Assembly: GCA_018969485.1 (NCBI GenBank)
Contig: JAGWYG010000005.1
Location: 1 to 64,000, forward strand
Length of the DNA: 64,000 bases
Direction of reading: 5' to 3'
From: Chloroflexota bacterium
Lineage (GTDB): Bacteria > Chloroflexota > Chloroflexia > Chloroflexales > Roseiflexaceae
Shown one piece after another: positions 25,740 to 33,258 of the stretch. Every line of letters begins with the position of its first letter. The stretch's first letter is position 1. The notes beneath the pieces were generated by a model, which saw only the letters and a program-made list of their open reading frames with translations, was not told the DNA's origin and searched no databases. The position numbers were made by a program, and so were the translations under genes.

Positions 25740-27086
25740 ATGACGACCAACCAGCGCGACCCGCGGGTCGCCCGTTCGTACGAGGTCTACGACGAAGCGC
25801 TGGCGCTGATCCCGGGCGGGACGCAGCTGATCAGCCGGCGCCCGACGCTGTACGCGCCGGGGCTGACGCCGCCGTACGTGGCGCGTGGCAAGGGGGCCTA
25901 TTTCTGGGATCTCGACGGCAACCGGTACCTCGATCTGATGATGTGCGTCGGTGCGTCGATCCTGGGCTACGCCGACGACGTGGTGGATGCGGCGGTGATC
26001 GCACAGATTCGCGACGGCACCGCCTACAGCGTGAGCCACCCGCTCGAGGTCGAGCTCGCCCGCGAGCTGGTCGATGTCATTCCCTGCGCCGAGGCGGTGC
26101 GGTACTGCAAGGGCGGCGGCGAGGCCGATGCCATCGCGGTGCGCATCGCCCGGGCCTACACCGGGCGCGAGACCGTGCTGTTCTGTGGGTATCATGGCTG
26201 GCACGACTGGTACCTGGCAGCCAATCTGGAGAGCGACGAGGTGCTCGACAGCCACTTGCTGCCCGGCATCCGGCCCGATGGCGTGCCGCACGGCCTGGCC
26301 GGCACGTGTCTGCCCTTCCGCTACAACGATCTTGGTTCGCTGCAGGGTCAGCTCGAGCGGCATCGTGGCCAGGTCGCCTGCATCATCATGGAGGCGGCGC
26401 GGGGTGCGGCGCTGCCGCAGCCCGGCTTCCTCGAGGGCGTCCGGCGCCTCGCCGACGAGCACGGCGCCCTGCTGATCTTCGACGAGGTCGTCACCGGCTT
26501 CCGGCTGGCGCTCGGCGGCGCCCAGGAGCGCTTCGGCGTCATCCCCGATCTGGCGACCTATGCCAAGTCGATCTCGAACGGCTACGCGATGGGCGCGGTG
26601 GTGGGTCGCCGCGACGTGATGCAGATCGCCGGCCGGCTGTTCATCAGCAGCACCTACTGGTCCGACGCGGTCGGTCTGGCGGCATCGCTGGCGACCATCC
26701 GCGAGCTGCGTCGGCGTGATGCCTACCGGGGCCTGGCCGAGGCGGGTGCGCGCTTCCAGGCCAGCTTCAATGCCATCGCGACGGAATACGGCCTGCCATT
26801 GTATGCCAGCGGCCTGCCCGAGCTGGTCGCCATTGGCTCGCGGACGGGCGATCCGGCGCTGACGCGCTGCCTGAAGGATTACTACGTCCAGGAGTTGACG
26901 CGCCGCGGCATCTTCGCGGGGTTCGGCGTCAATACCTGCCTGGCGCACGGTCCTGCCGAGCTCGGGCTGGTCGAGGCAGCGCTGCGCGAGGTGGCGCCGC
27001 TGCTGCGCGCTGCGCTCGATGCCGGCGACTGGGATCAGCGGCTGCACGCGCGGAGCGTCGATGCCTTCCGCCGCCAGGTTGGCTAG
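25740..27086 (+). CDS. Class-III aminotransferase, glutamate-1-semialdehyde aminomutase-like
   Basis: PLP enzyme, 448 residues, fold type I. PLP-phosphate and ring residues are visible in CGYHGWHDWY (149-158) and FDEVVTGFR (Asp 248); the Schiff-base Lys is 276 in TYAKSISNGY. It resembles HemL-type aminomutases used in secondary or catabolic pathways, but lacks the context of heme synthesis. ATG at 25740 has GGAGGGGGA upstream and a strong promoter. It is divergent from the catabolic block and probably co-regulated, which suggests the degraded compound contains or gains an amino group. Confidence 0.9.
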   Translation: MTTNQRDPRVARSYEVYDEALALIPGGTQLISRRPTLYAPGLTPPYVARGKGAYFWDLDGNRYLDLMMCVGASILGYADDVVDAAVIAQIRDGTAYSVSHPLEVELARELVDVIPCAEAVRYCKGGGEADAIAVRIARAYTGRETVLFCGYHGWHDWYLAANLESDEVLDSHLLPGIRPDGVPHGLAGTCLPFRYNDLGSLQGQLERHRGQVACIIMEAARGAALPQPGFLEGVRRLADEHGALLIFDEVVTGFRLALGGAQERFGVIPDLATYAKSISNGYAMGAVVGRRDVMQIAGRLFISSTYWSDAVGLAASLATIRELRRRDAYRGLAEAGARFQASFNAIATEYGLPLYASGLPELVAIGSRTGDPALTRCLKDYYVQELTRRGIFAGFGVNTCLAHGPAELGLVEAALREVAPLLRAALDAGDWDQRLHARSVDAFRRQVG

Positions 27087-27093
27087 CCGGGCG

Positions 27094-27124
27094 GGCCGTG
27101 CCCGCTGCGCTGCCCGGCACGGCC
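27094..27124 (+). terminator. Hairpin after the aminotransferase, probable terminator
   Basis: 9-bp arms GGCCGTGCC and GGCACGGCC with a 13-nt loop, starting 8 nt after the stop codon. No T-tract follows. Confidence 0.45.
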
Positions 27125-27251
27125 GGCGATGTGCGCTGCCGGGCAGGCTCGTGCCGCGGGCGCGATGCGTGTGGCCAGCGCCGTGCGGGCTGAATGCCGT
27201 CGCGCGGCGGCGTTCGGCCCGCAGCCGCCCCCACCATCACCGTCGGCCGGG

Positions 27252-27257
27252 TATAAT
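27252..27257 (+). promoter_or_regulatory. Putative -10 box for the histidine-kinase operon
   Basis: Perfect TATAAT in otherwise GC-rich DNA, 70 nt before the GTG start at 27328. No recognisable -35 lies 16-18 bp upstream. Confidence 0.45.
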
Positions 27258-27327
27258 GCCAGGGTAGGCATGATCCGCCTCGCCGGCGCTCACTGCACGC
27301 ATGGCAGGCGGGCGTCGGAGGGTCGTC

Positions 27328-28743
27328 GTGTCGCTGCGGCTGCGCCTGACACTATCATATCTGGGGTTTTTTGCCGTCGCACTGCTCGTGCTGCATGGCG
27401 GGCTGTACATCGCGGTGCGCCAGGCGCTGCTCGGTGGCATCGACAATGAGCTGCGCCTCGGCGTCCAACTGCTGCAGCAAGGCTTCACCAACAGCAATGC
27501 CACGGTGCTGGCGACGCTCAACGGCGACCGCCTGGCGCTCCTGATGCGTCAGCCGCCGGTGCAGGATTTCGAGCCCACCAACCTGTTCGCCCAGGTCTAC
27601 CAGAGCGACGGCGTCCGGGTGGCGAGCTCGCCCAACCTGGCGCTGCCGCTCGACCTTGATGCGGATGTGCTGCGGCGCGCGCTGGCGGGCGAGACGCTCA
27701 TCGTGACGGTCGTGCGCGATGGGTACCCGCTGCGCGAGTTGGTCGCGCCGCTGCGCCTGGATCAACGCATCGTCGGCGTGCTGCACGTCGCCCGCTCGCT
27801 GCGTGCCACCGAGCGCGCCTCAACGCTGCTGCTCTATGCCTTCGGCGCCGGCGGCGTGCTGGTGTTGCTCGCGGCGGCCCGCGGCGGTGCCTGGATCACC
27901 AGCGAGGCGCTGCGCCCGATCGATGAGATTGCGGCGACCGCCCGGAGCATCGTGCGCGCCGAGGACCTGAGCCGGCGCGTGCCGGTGCCCGCCGCACAGG
28001 ACGAGCTGCAGCGGCTGAGCGTCACGGTGAACGAGCTGCTTGAGCGCTTGCAGCTGCTCTTCGATGGCCAGCGCCGCTTCGTCGCCGACGTCTCGCATGA
28101 GCTACGGACGCCGCTCGCGGCGATGCGTGGCAATCTCGACATCCTCGCACGTGGTGCGGCGCGTGATCCTGGCCTGCTGGCCGAATCGATCGGCGATATG
28201 CGCCGGGAGGTGGCACGGCTGATCCGCATGACCAACGACCTGCTCCTGCTGGCGCGGCGCGAGGCGGGCATCGAGCTGCGCCGCGAGCCGGTCGAACTGG
28301 AGTCGCTGCTGCTCGAGGTGCATCGTGAACTGCTGCCGCTCGCCGTGGGCGTCGAACTGCGCATCGGTGACGAAGACCAGATCGCGGTCGTGGGAGATCG
28401 CGATCGGCTGAAGCAGGCATTGCTCAACCTGAGCGTCAATGCCCTGCAACACACCCCCGCCGGCGGCAGCGTGACCCTGTCGCTCGCCCGCGAGCAGAAT
28501 TGTGCGGCGCTGATCGTCAGCGATACCGGCACTGGCATTGCGGCGACCGAGTTGCCGCGGATCTTCGATCGCTTCTACCGTGCCGATCAGTCGCGCAGCC
28601 GCGATCGCGGTGGCGCCGGGTTGGGGCTGGCGATCGTCCGCTGGATCGCCGATGCACATGGTGGCGCGGTTCGCGTGGCGAGTACCCCGGGCGTCGGTAC
28701 GACGTTCACGCTGCTCATCCCGTGCGCGCCGCCCGCACCATGA
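27328..28743 (+). CDS. Membrane sensor histidine kinase (HAMP-HisKA-HATPase)
   Basis: About 471 residues. TM1 at 2-28, an extracytoplasmic sensor domain of about 120 residues, TM2 near 168-190, HAMP (about 190-240), HisKA with DVSHELRTPL (phospho-His about 257), then HATPase with N-box NLSVNALQHTP, DTGTGI and GGAGLGLAI. GTG at 27328 is preferred over ATG at 27301 because GGAGGG sits 5 nt upstream and the protein then opens VSLRLRLTLSY, typical of the family. Its stop overlaps the next start as ATGA. No response regulator gene is present nearby. Confidence 0.9.
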   Translation: MSLRLRLTLSYLGFFAVALLVLHGGLYIAVRQALLGGIDNELRLGVQLLQQGFTNSNATVLATLNGDRLALLMRQPPVQDFEPTNLFAQVYQSDGVRVASSPNLALPLDLDADVLRRALAGETLIVTVVRDGYPLRELVAPLRLDQRIVGVLHVARSLRATERASTLLLYAFGAGGVLVLLAAARGGAWITSEALRPIDEIAATARSIVRAEDLSRRVPVPAAQDELQRLSVTVNELLERLQLLFDGQRRFVADVSHELRTPLAAMRGNLDILARGAARDPGLLAESIGDMRREVARLIRMTNDLLLLARREAGIELRREPVELESLLLEVHRELLPLAVGVELRIGDEDQIAVVGDRDRLKQALLNLSVNALQHTPAGGSVTLSLAREQNCAALIVSDTGTGIAATELPRIFDRFYRADQSRSRDRGGAGLGLAIVRWIADAHGGAVRVASTPGVGTTFTLLIPCAPPAP

Positions 28744-29426
28744 GGACGGTGATGCGCTGCCTGACGCTGGCCGACGAGGTTATTCCCGCCGTGTATAGCC
28801 TGAATGCCCGCGAGCGCTTCGCCGGCGTCGCGTGCGTGCTGGCGTGCGGCGATCTGCCCTACTACTACCTCGAGTTCGTCGTGACGACGCTGGCGGTGCC
28901 GTGCCTGTATGTGCCGGGGAACCATGATCGCCCCGAGCAATCGAGCACGGGCGAGGTGCTGCTCGAGCCGCGCGGCTGCGTCTCGCTGCATGGGCGTGCC
29001 CTGCGCCTCGGTGGTATGCTGTTCGCTGGTGCCGGCGGGAGCCTGCGCTACAACCGGAGCAGTGGCGCCCAGTACACCGAACGCGAACAGATGCTGCGCC
29101 TGCTGCGCCTGGCGCCGGCATTGATGCTCAATCGGGCGCGCTATGGGCGCTACCTCGATGTGCTGCTCACGCATGCGCCGCCACACGGCATTCATAATGG
29201 CCCGGATCGGCCACATGCCGGCTTTCGTGCCTTCCGCTGGTTCATGCGGCGCTTCGAGCCACGCTACCTGATCCATGGCCACATCCACCGGTCCTATGGC
29301 TTCAGCCCGGTATTCGAGACGCGCCTCGGCCCGACGCAGGTGATCAACACCGCCGGCCATCGCGTCATCGATATCGTTGCCGCATCCAGCATGCGGAGAT
29401 CAACGGATCACGTTCCAGATGTCTGA
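28740..29426 (+). CDS. Metallophosphoesterase, calcineurin-like, with altered first metal motif
   Basis: 228 residues. Motifs ACGDLP (GD), PGNHDR (GNHD/E), LTHAPPHG and HGHIHRSYG (GHxH) follow the calcineurin-like order. The usual first motif DxH is absent: the N-terminus reads LTLADEVIPAVY, with an Asp but no His. ATG at 28740 overlaps the kinase stop (ATGA); an ATG at 28752 with GAGG spacing is an alternative. Likely a cytoplasmic phosphodiesterase or phosphatase co-expressed with the kinase; substrate unknown. Confidence 0.82.
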   Translation: MRTVMRCLTLADEVIPAVYSLNARERFAGVACVLACGDLPYYYLEFVVTTLAVPCLYVPGNHDRPEQSSTGEVLLEPRGCVSLHGRALRLGGMLFAGAGGSLRYNRSSGAQYTEREQMLRLLRLAPALMLNRARYGRYLDVLLTHAPPHGIHNGPDRPHAGFRAFRWFMRRFEPRYLIHGHIHRSYGFSPVFETRLGPTQVINTAGHRVIDIVAASSMRRSTDHVPDV

Positions 29427-30336
29427 ATCATCCTGGGTGACGTCACAGGCGCGCCTGGCGTTTGATCAAGCCCGGCGCCGCGCGGTGATCGAGACGATTC
29501 TCGATCTGCTACGCGGCCGGTCACATGAGATGCTCTCATTCGATGAGGTGCGCCTGCGGCTGAATGTGCGCGCCCAACATACGCTCGGCCTGCAGACGAT
29601 TCCGCTCGATCGGATTATCGGCAGTGAAGGTCGTCAGGCAGCATTTGATCGGCGGTTCCTGCCGCTCTCGACGGCACTCAAGTCGCGCTGGGTCCGCGTC
29701 GATGAGGCGATGCAGCGTGATGTGCCGCTGCCGCCGATCGATGTCTACAAGATTGGCGAGCTGTACTTTGTGCGCGATGGCAATCATCGCGTGTCGGTGG
29801 CACGGCAGCGAGGCCAGATTGATATCGATGCACATGTCACCGAGCTTGTCATCGATGTGCCGCTCGATACCGCGATTTCGGCGCGTGATCTGCTGCTGAA
29901 GGAGGAGTATAGCGATTTTCTTGAATGGACTCGGCTGAATCAGCTTCGTCCGGCGCAACGCATCGAATTCAGCGAGCCAGGCGGATATCTTGAGCTGATC
30001 CGGCACATCAATGCCCACCGATACTACATGGGGCTCGATCAGCACCGTGAGATCAGTCGAGACGAAGCGGTTGCCGATTGGTACGATACGGTGTATGTTC
30101 CCGCCGTCGAAGCGATCCGGCGCGAACATGCGCTGGCGCACTTCCCCGGGCGCACCGAGGCTGATCTGTACCGCTGGATCATGGAGCATCGCTGGTATCT
30201 GAGCGAGCAGCATGGCGGCGATCCCGGTCCTGCCGTCGCCGCCGGATCGTTCGTCACCCGCTACGGGCATCGCGACCTGCGCGACGGTTTTCTCGAGGCC
30301 TGGCGCCGGCTGTTCGCCGGCGATGCCGGCGACTGA
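29419..30336 (+). CDS. ParB/Srx-fold nucleotide-binding-like protein
   Basis: 305 residues, overlapping the phosphoesterase by 8 nt. The central segment has LGLQTIPLDRIIGSEGR, then PPIDVYKIGELYFVRDGNHRVSVAR (about 106-129), the GxxRxxA-like box of the ParB/Srx fold that in ParB binds and hydrolyses CTP. No helix-turn-helix is recognisable, so it is not a plasmid/chromosome-partition ParB. The C-terminal half is helical with conserved aromatics. Third gene of the kinase operon; role unknown, possibly nucleotide-responsive signalling. Confidence 0.72.
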   Translation: MSESSWVTSQARLAFDQARRRAVIETILDLLRGRSHEMLSFDEVRLRLNVRAQHTLGLQTIPLDRIIGSEGRQAAFDRRFLPLSTALKSRWVRVDEAMQRDVPLPPIDVYKIGELYFVRDGNHRVSVARQRGQIDIDAHVTELVIDVPLDTAISARDLLLKEEYSDFLEWTRLNQLRPAQRIEFSEPGGYLELIRHINAHRYYMGLDQHREISRDEAVADWYDTVYVPAVEAIRREHALAHFPGRTEADLYRWIMEHRWYLSEQHGGDPGPAVAAGSFVTRYGHRDLRDGFLEAWRRLFAGDAGD

Positions 30337-30351
30337 TCCGCCGCCGCGGGT

Positions 30352-30383
30352 GGCGCGCTGTGGCGTGGCGGCCGCAGCGCGCC
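30352..30383. terminator. Hairpin between convergent genes
   Basis: Arms GGCGCGCTG (30352-30360) and CAGCGCGCC (30375-30383) with a 14-nt loop fill the 55-nt gap between convergent stops. No T-tract. Confidence 0.5.
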
Positions 30384-30391
30384 CGATGGCC

Positions 30392-31408
30392 TCACGGCGT
30401 GGTGAGCAGATCGGGGTGGTGGCGGCGGGCCACGTCGGGGTGCGAGCGCAGCCGGCTCTTGAGGTGATTGCGGCCGATCTCGCGGAACATCGGATTGAGC
30501 GGATCGACCGTGACGCCACGGACGCGCTCGGCGAGCGGTTCGGGCAGCTGCAGCACCGGAACCGTCGAATCCAGGCGCGCGCCGAAGAAGAATGCCACCG
30601 ACAGGCGCTCGCTGCCCGCCGGCGGCGTCACGACCCGATGGACGTTCGCGCGCAGATAGCCGTTCGACGCCATCTCGAGCACTTCGCCGACGTTGACGAC
30701 GAAGGTGTCTGGGATGGGCGGTGCGCTGATCCATGTGCCGCGATGCTCCACCTGCAGCCCTTCCTGCACGTCCTGCAGCAGCACCGTCACGAAGCCCCCG
30801 TCCTTGTGCGCACCGACCCCCTGGTCGCTCGCCGTCTGGTCGCGCCCGGGGTAGCGGATGATCTTCATCAGATAGTGTGGCTCGGGCGTGTAGATGTCGG
30901 CGAACACGTCGGCAGGCTGGCCGAGCGCCAGCGCAAAGATCCGGATGAGGCGCACGGCCAGCGCGCTGGCGAATGCCTGGTAGGCGAGGATCACCTCGCG
31001 TAGCTCGGGCAACGCCGCGGGCCACTGGTTCGGGCCGCGCAAGCGTGCCCAGGGAGGCGAATCCGGCGTCAGGACCGGCGCTGCGCGCTCGACGCCGAAA
31101 TCCACCTGCTCACGCCAGTCCTGCGTACCGCGGGTGTATTCCATCCCCTGGCGATTGTAGCCGCGGAAATGTGGCGAGTTGATCATCTCGATCGCGAGCT
31201 TGTCGGCCTCGGGCAGCGCGAAGAACGCCCGCGATAGCCGTCGGACGTCCTCGAGGAGCTGTGGCGCGGCGCCGTGGCCGGTCACGTAGAAGAACCCCAG
31301 TTCGTAGGCGCTGGCCTGGACGTCGGCGAGGAAGGCGGCACGTTCGGCGGGATCAGCATCGAAACGGCGTAGGTCGAGGACGGGCAGGGTGGCATCCGCG
31401 AGACTCAT
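30392..31408 (-). CDS. Isopenicillin-N-synthase-like 2OG-Fe(II) oxygenase
   Basis: 338 residues. DIOX_N region (10-125), then the 2OG-FeII core with iron ligands H201 and D203 (GAHKDGG), H257 (ANVHRVV) and the 2-oxoglutarate-binding R268-x-S270 (ERLSVAFFF). The ATG at 31408 has GAGGAG 8 nt upstream. It is the second gene of the SAM-riboswitch-led unit, 52 nt after the cysteine-desulfurase-like gene. Family members oxidise small metabolites; ethylene-forming and IPNS-like types are relatives. The substrate here may be a sulfur or methionine-related compound, an inference from its regulation only. Confidence 0.88.
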   Translation of the reverse strand: MSLADATLPVLDLRRFDADPAERAAFLADVQASAYELGFFYVTGHGAAPQLLEDVRRLSRAFFALPEADKLAIEMINSPHFRGYNRQGMEYTRGTQDWREQVDFGVERAAPVLTPDSPPWARLRGPNQWPAALPELREVILAYQAFASALAVRLIRIFALALGQPADVFADIYTPEPHYLMKIIRYPGRDQTASDQGVGAHKDGGFVTVLLQDVQEGLQVEHRGTWISAPPIPDTFVVNVGEVLEMASNGYLRANVHRVVTPPAGSERLSVAFFFGARLDSTVPVLQLPEPLAERVRGVTVDPLNPMFREIGRNHLKSRLRSHPDVARRHHPDLLTTP

Positions 31409-31460
31409 GGCATGCTCCTCACTGGCTGGATGGTGGCAGACAGTCACCGGTGTCCGGGCA

Positions 31461-32861
31461 TCAGCGACTGACGGCCGTCGCGGGCGTGCGCGGCGGCGGC
31501 CGCAGCGCGGCGAACCGGTCACTCACCGCAATCTGCTCGTCGTGCGGCCGAAAGCCGCGGTCGGCTGCGTCCCAACAGTAGGCATCACGGTAGTGACCAT
31601 CGGCGATGGCGCCGATGATGGCGCAGCAGCGCGCGATGTCATCGGCGGTGTTGTCGAGGCCGATGCTGGCGCGTACCAGCCCCTGGCCCGGGACATCACA
31701 CCGGGCGTCGTCGCCGGTGAGCGTCGCCACGTATGGCTGGGCACAGAAGGCCCCGGCGCGCACCGCGATCCCGGCCTCGTAGCTCAGGATCGCAGCGACC
31801 AGCCGCGGGTCGTGGTCGGCGACGCTGAATGGTACCACGCCCAGCCGCCCGGTGCTGCGGCTGGCGTCGTCATCGCCATGGATGGTGACCTGCGGGATGC
31901 TGGCGAGGCCGTGCAGCAGTTGAGCGGTCAGCCTGCTCTCGTGAGCAGTGATGCGCTCGTGCCCCAGGCGCCGGAGCTCGAGGAGTGCGGCGGCCAGGGC
32001 GACGGCGCCGACCAGGTTGGGCGTACCGGCCTCGTCGCGGGCGGGCGCGTCGGCCCACTCGATCGCGTCGGGCGTCACCCGGCGAACGACGCCGCCGCCG
32101 ACGTGCTCGGGTTCGCCGCGGGCGAAGGTGTCGCGACGACCGACAAGCACGCCGGCGCCATATGGTGCATAGCATTTGTGTCCCGAGAATGCGATGTAGT
32201 CCAGATGTGCCGGATCGGCGGGGTCGCCCATGGTGATGGGGCGGTGCGGTGCGAGTTGGGCGGCGTCGACGGCGATCCGGGCGCCGACGGCGTGGGCTTC
32301 CTGCGCCAGCCGGGTGATGTCGGGCAGGACGCCGGTGACGTTGCTCGCGCCGGTGACGGTGAGCAGCCGCACGCGCCCGGCGTGCTGCCGCAGCAGCCAG
32401 GCGGCGTGGTCCATGTCGAGCGCGCCGCGCGCATCGCAGCGGATGCGGTGCAGCGCTGCACCGCGGCGCCAGGGCAGGTCGTTGGCGTGATGCTCCAGCG
32501 CGGTGCTGATGACGACGTCGCCGATGCCGAGGGCCAGGCGGTAGGCCAGCCGGTTCAGCGCCCAGGTGGTGTTGGCGCCGATGATCACCACGTGCTGCCG
32601 CTCGTCGGCGCCGACCGATTCGGCGATGATCGTGCGCGCATCCTCGTATGCCTTGGTCGATGCGCGCGACAGGTGCCCGTCGCCGCGATGGACGCTGCCG
32701 TACCAATCGAGGCATTCCCCGACGAGTTGCTGCACGGCGCGCAGCGGTGGTGTGGTGGCGGCGTGGTCGAGGTTGATGGCCCGTACGCTGCGCCCGCCGC
32801 GTATGCGTACGATCGGAGCAGGGGCGGTGGCGTCGGCGAACGGGCCGGCGGCTGTGTGCAT
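31461..32861 (-). CDS. Class-V aminotransferase, SufS/Csd-like cysteine desulfurase
   Basis: PLP enzyme, 466 residues. NLDHAATTPP opening (about 30-39), ALEHHAND (His stacking on PLP, about 124), AVDAAQ (Asp 199), PLP Lys 229 in FSGHKCY and a Cys at 373 in RAGAFCAQPY, matching the RxGxxCA loop that carries the catalytic Cys of group II desulfurases. ATG at 32861 has GTGAGG spacing; GTG at 32897 is an alternative. The leader carries a SAM-I riboswitch, so the gene is predicted to be expressed when S-adenosylmethionine is low. No sufE or sufU partner is adjacent. Confidence 0.88.
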   Translation of the reverse strand: MHTAAGPFADATAPAPIVRIRGGRSVRAINLDHAATTPPLRAVQQLVGECLDWYGSVHRGDGHLSRASTKAYEDARTIIAESVGADERQHVVIIGANTTWALNRLAYRLALGIGDVVISTALEHHANDLPWRRGAALHRIRCDARGALDMDHAAWLLRQHAGRVRLLTVTGASNVTGVLPDITRLAQEAHAVGARIAVDAAQLAPHRPITMGDPADPAHLDYIAFSGHKCYAPYGAGVLVGRRDTFARGEPEHVGGGVVRRVTPDAIEWADAPARDEAGTPNLVGAVALAAALLELRRLGHERITAHESRLTAQLLHGLASIPQVTIHGDDDASRSTGRLGVVPFSVADHDPRLVAAILSYEAGIAVRAGAFCAQPYVATLTGDDARCDVPGQGLVRASIGLDNTADDIARCCAIIGAIADGHYRDAYCWDAADRGFRPHDEQIAVSDRFAALRPPPRTPATAVSR

Positions 32862-32929
32862 CGGATGCCTCACGTTGCTGTGATGCCCATCGCTCACCAG
32901 GAGTCGTCGCCCGCTCGCCCTGCCGTGAC

Positions 32930-32962
32930 GACGCCCCTTCCATAGTGCATGGAAGGGGCGTC
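32930..32962 (-). terminator. Expression-platform hairpin of the SAM-I riboswitch
   Basis: A perfect 14-bp inverted repeat (32930-32943 and 32949-32962) with a 5-nt loop sits about 15 nt downstream of the aptamer and 70 nt before the ORF. It is the likely terminator formed in the SAM-bound state. No U-run follows on the transcript. Confidence 0.65.
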
Positions 32963-32976
32963 GATCCAGGCGCGCC

Positions 32977-33070
<94 letters not shown>

Positions 33071-33098
33071 TTGTGCATCTTGAATTGTCAATGTCATG

Positions 33099-33127
33099 TA
33101 TATAACAAACATTGCAAGCATTGTCAA
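33099..33127 (-). promoter_or_regulatory. Promoter of the SAM-riboswitch transcription unit
   Basis: On the minus strand a perfect -35 TTGACA (33127-33122), 17-bp spacer and -10 TATATA (33104-33099) lie 29 nt before the aptamer, in a locally AT-rich patch. The transcript would start near 33092, giving a leader that contains the whole riboswitch. Confidence 0.65.
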
Positions 33128-33187
33128 GTACGGGCGCCAGCCGGCCCGGCCCGATCCGTCCCACCGCCCGGTGCGGCAGCATGCGGG

Positions 33188-33193
33188 TATAAT
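33188..33193 (+). promoter_or_regulatory. Putative -10 box for the FAD oxidoreductase gene
   Basis: Perfect TATAAT 66 nt before the ATG at 33259; the -35 region is not consensus. Confidence 0.4.
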
Positions 33194-33258
33194 CGTTGGC
33201 AGCTGGTATGCGGATGAGCGACCCGCCGGGCGACCAGCGGCATGAGAGGAGTCGTGCG

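Noticed and set aside
25572-27047. Upstream extension of the propeller frame to a 1000-residue protein
   Set aside because: The extension is antisense to the aminotransferase; the start at 25571 has AGGAGA and the propeller family N-terminus.
29419-30336. Chromosome-partition parB gene
   Set aside because: The ParB/Srx box is present but the HTH and the parA neighbour are missing.
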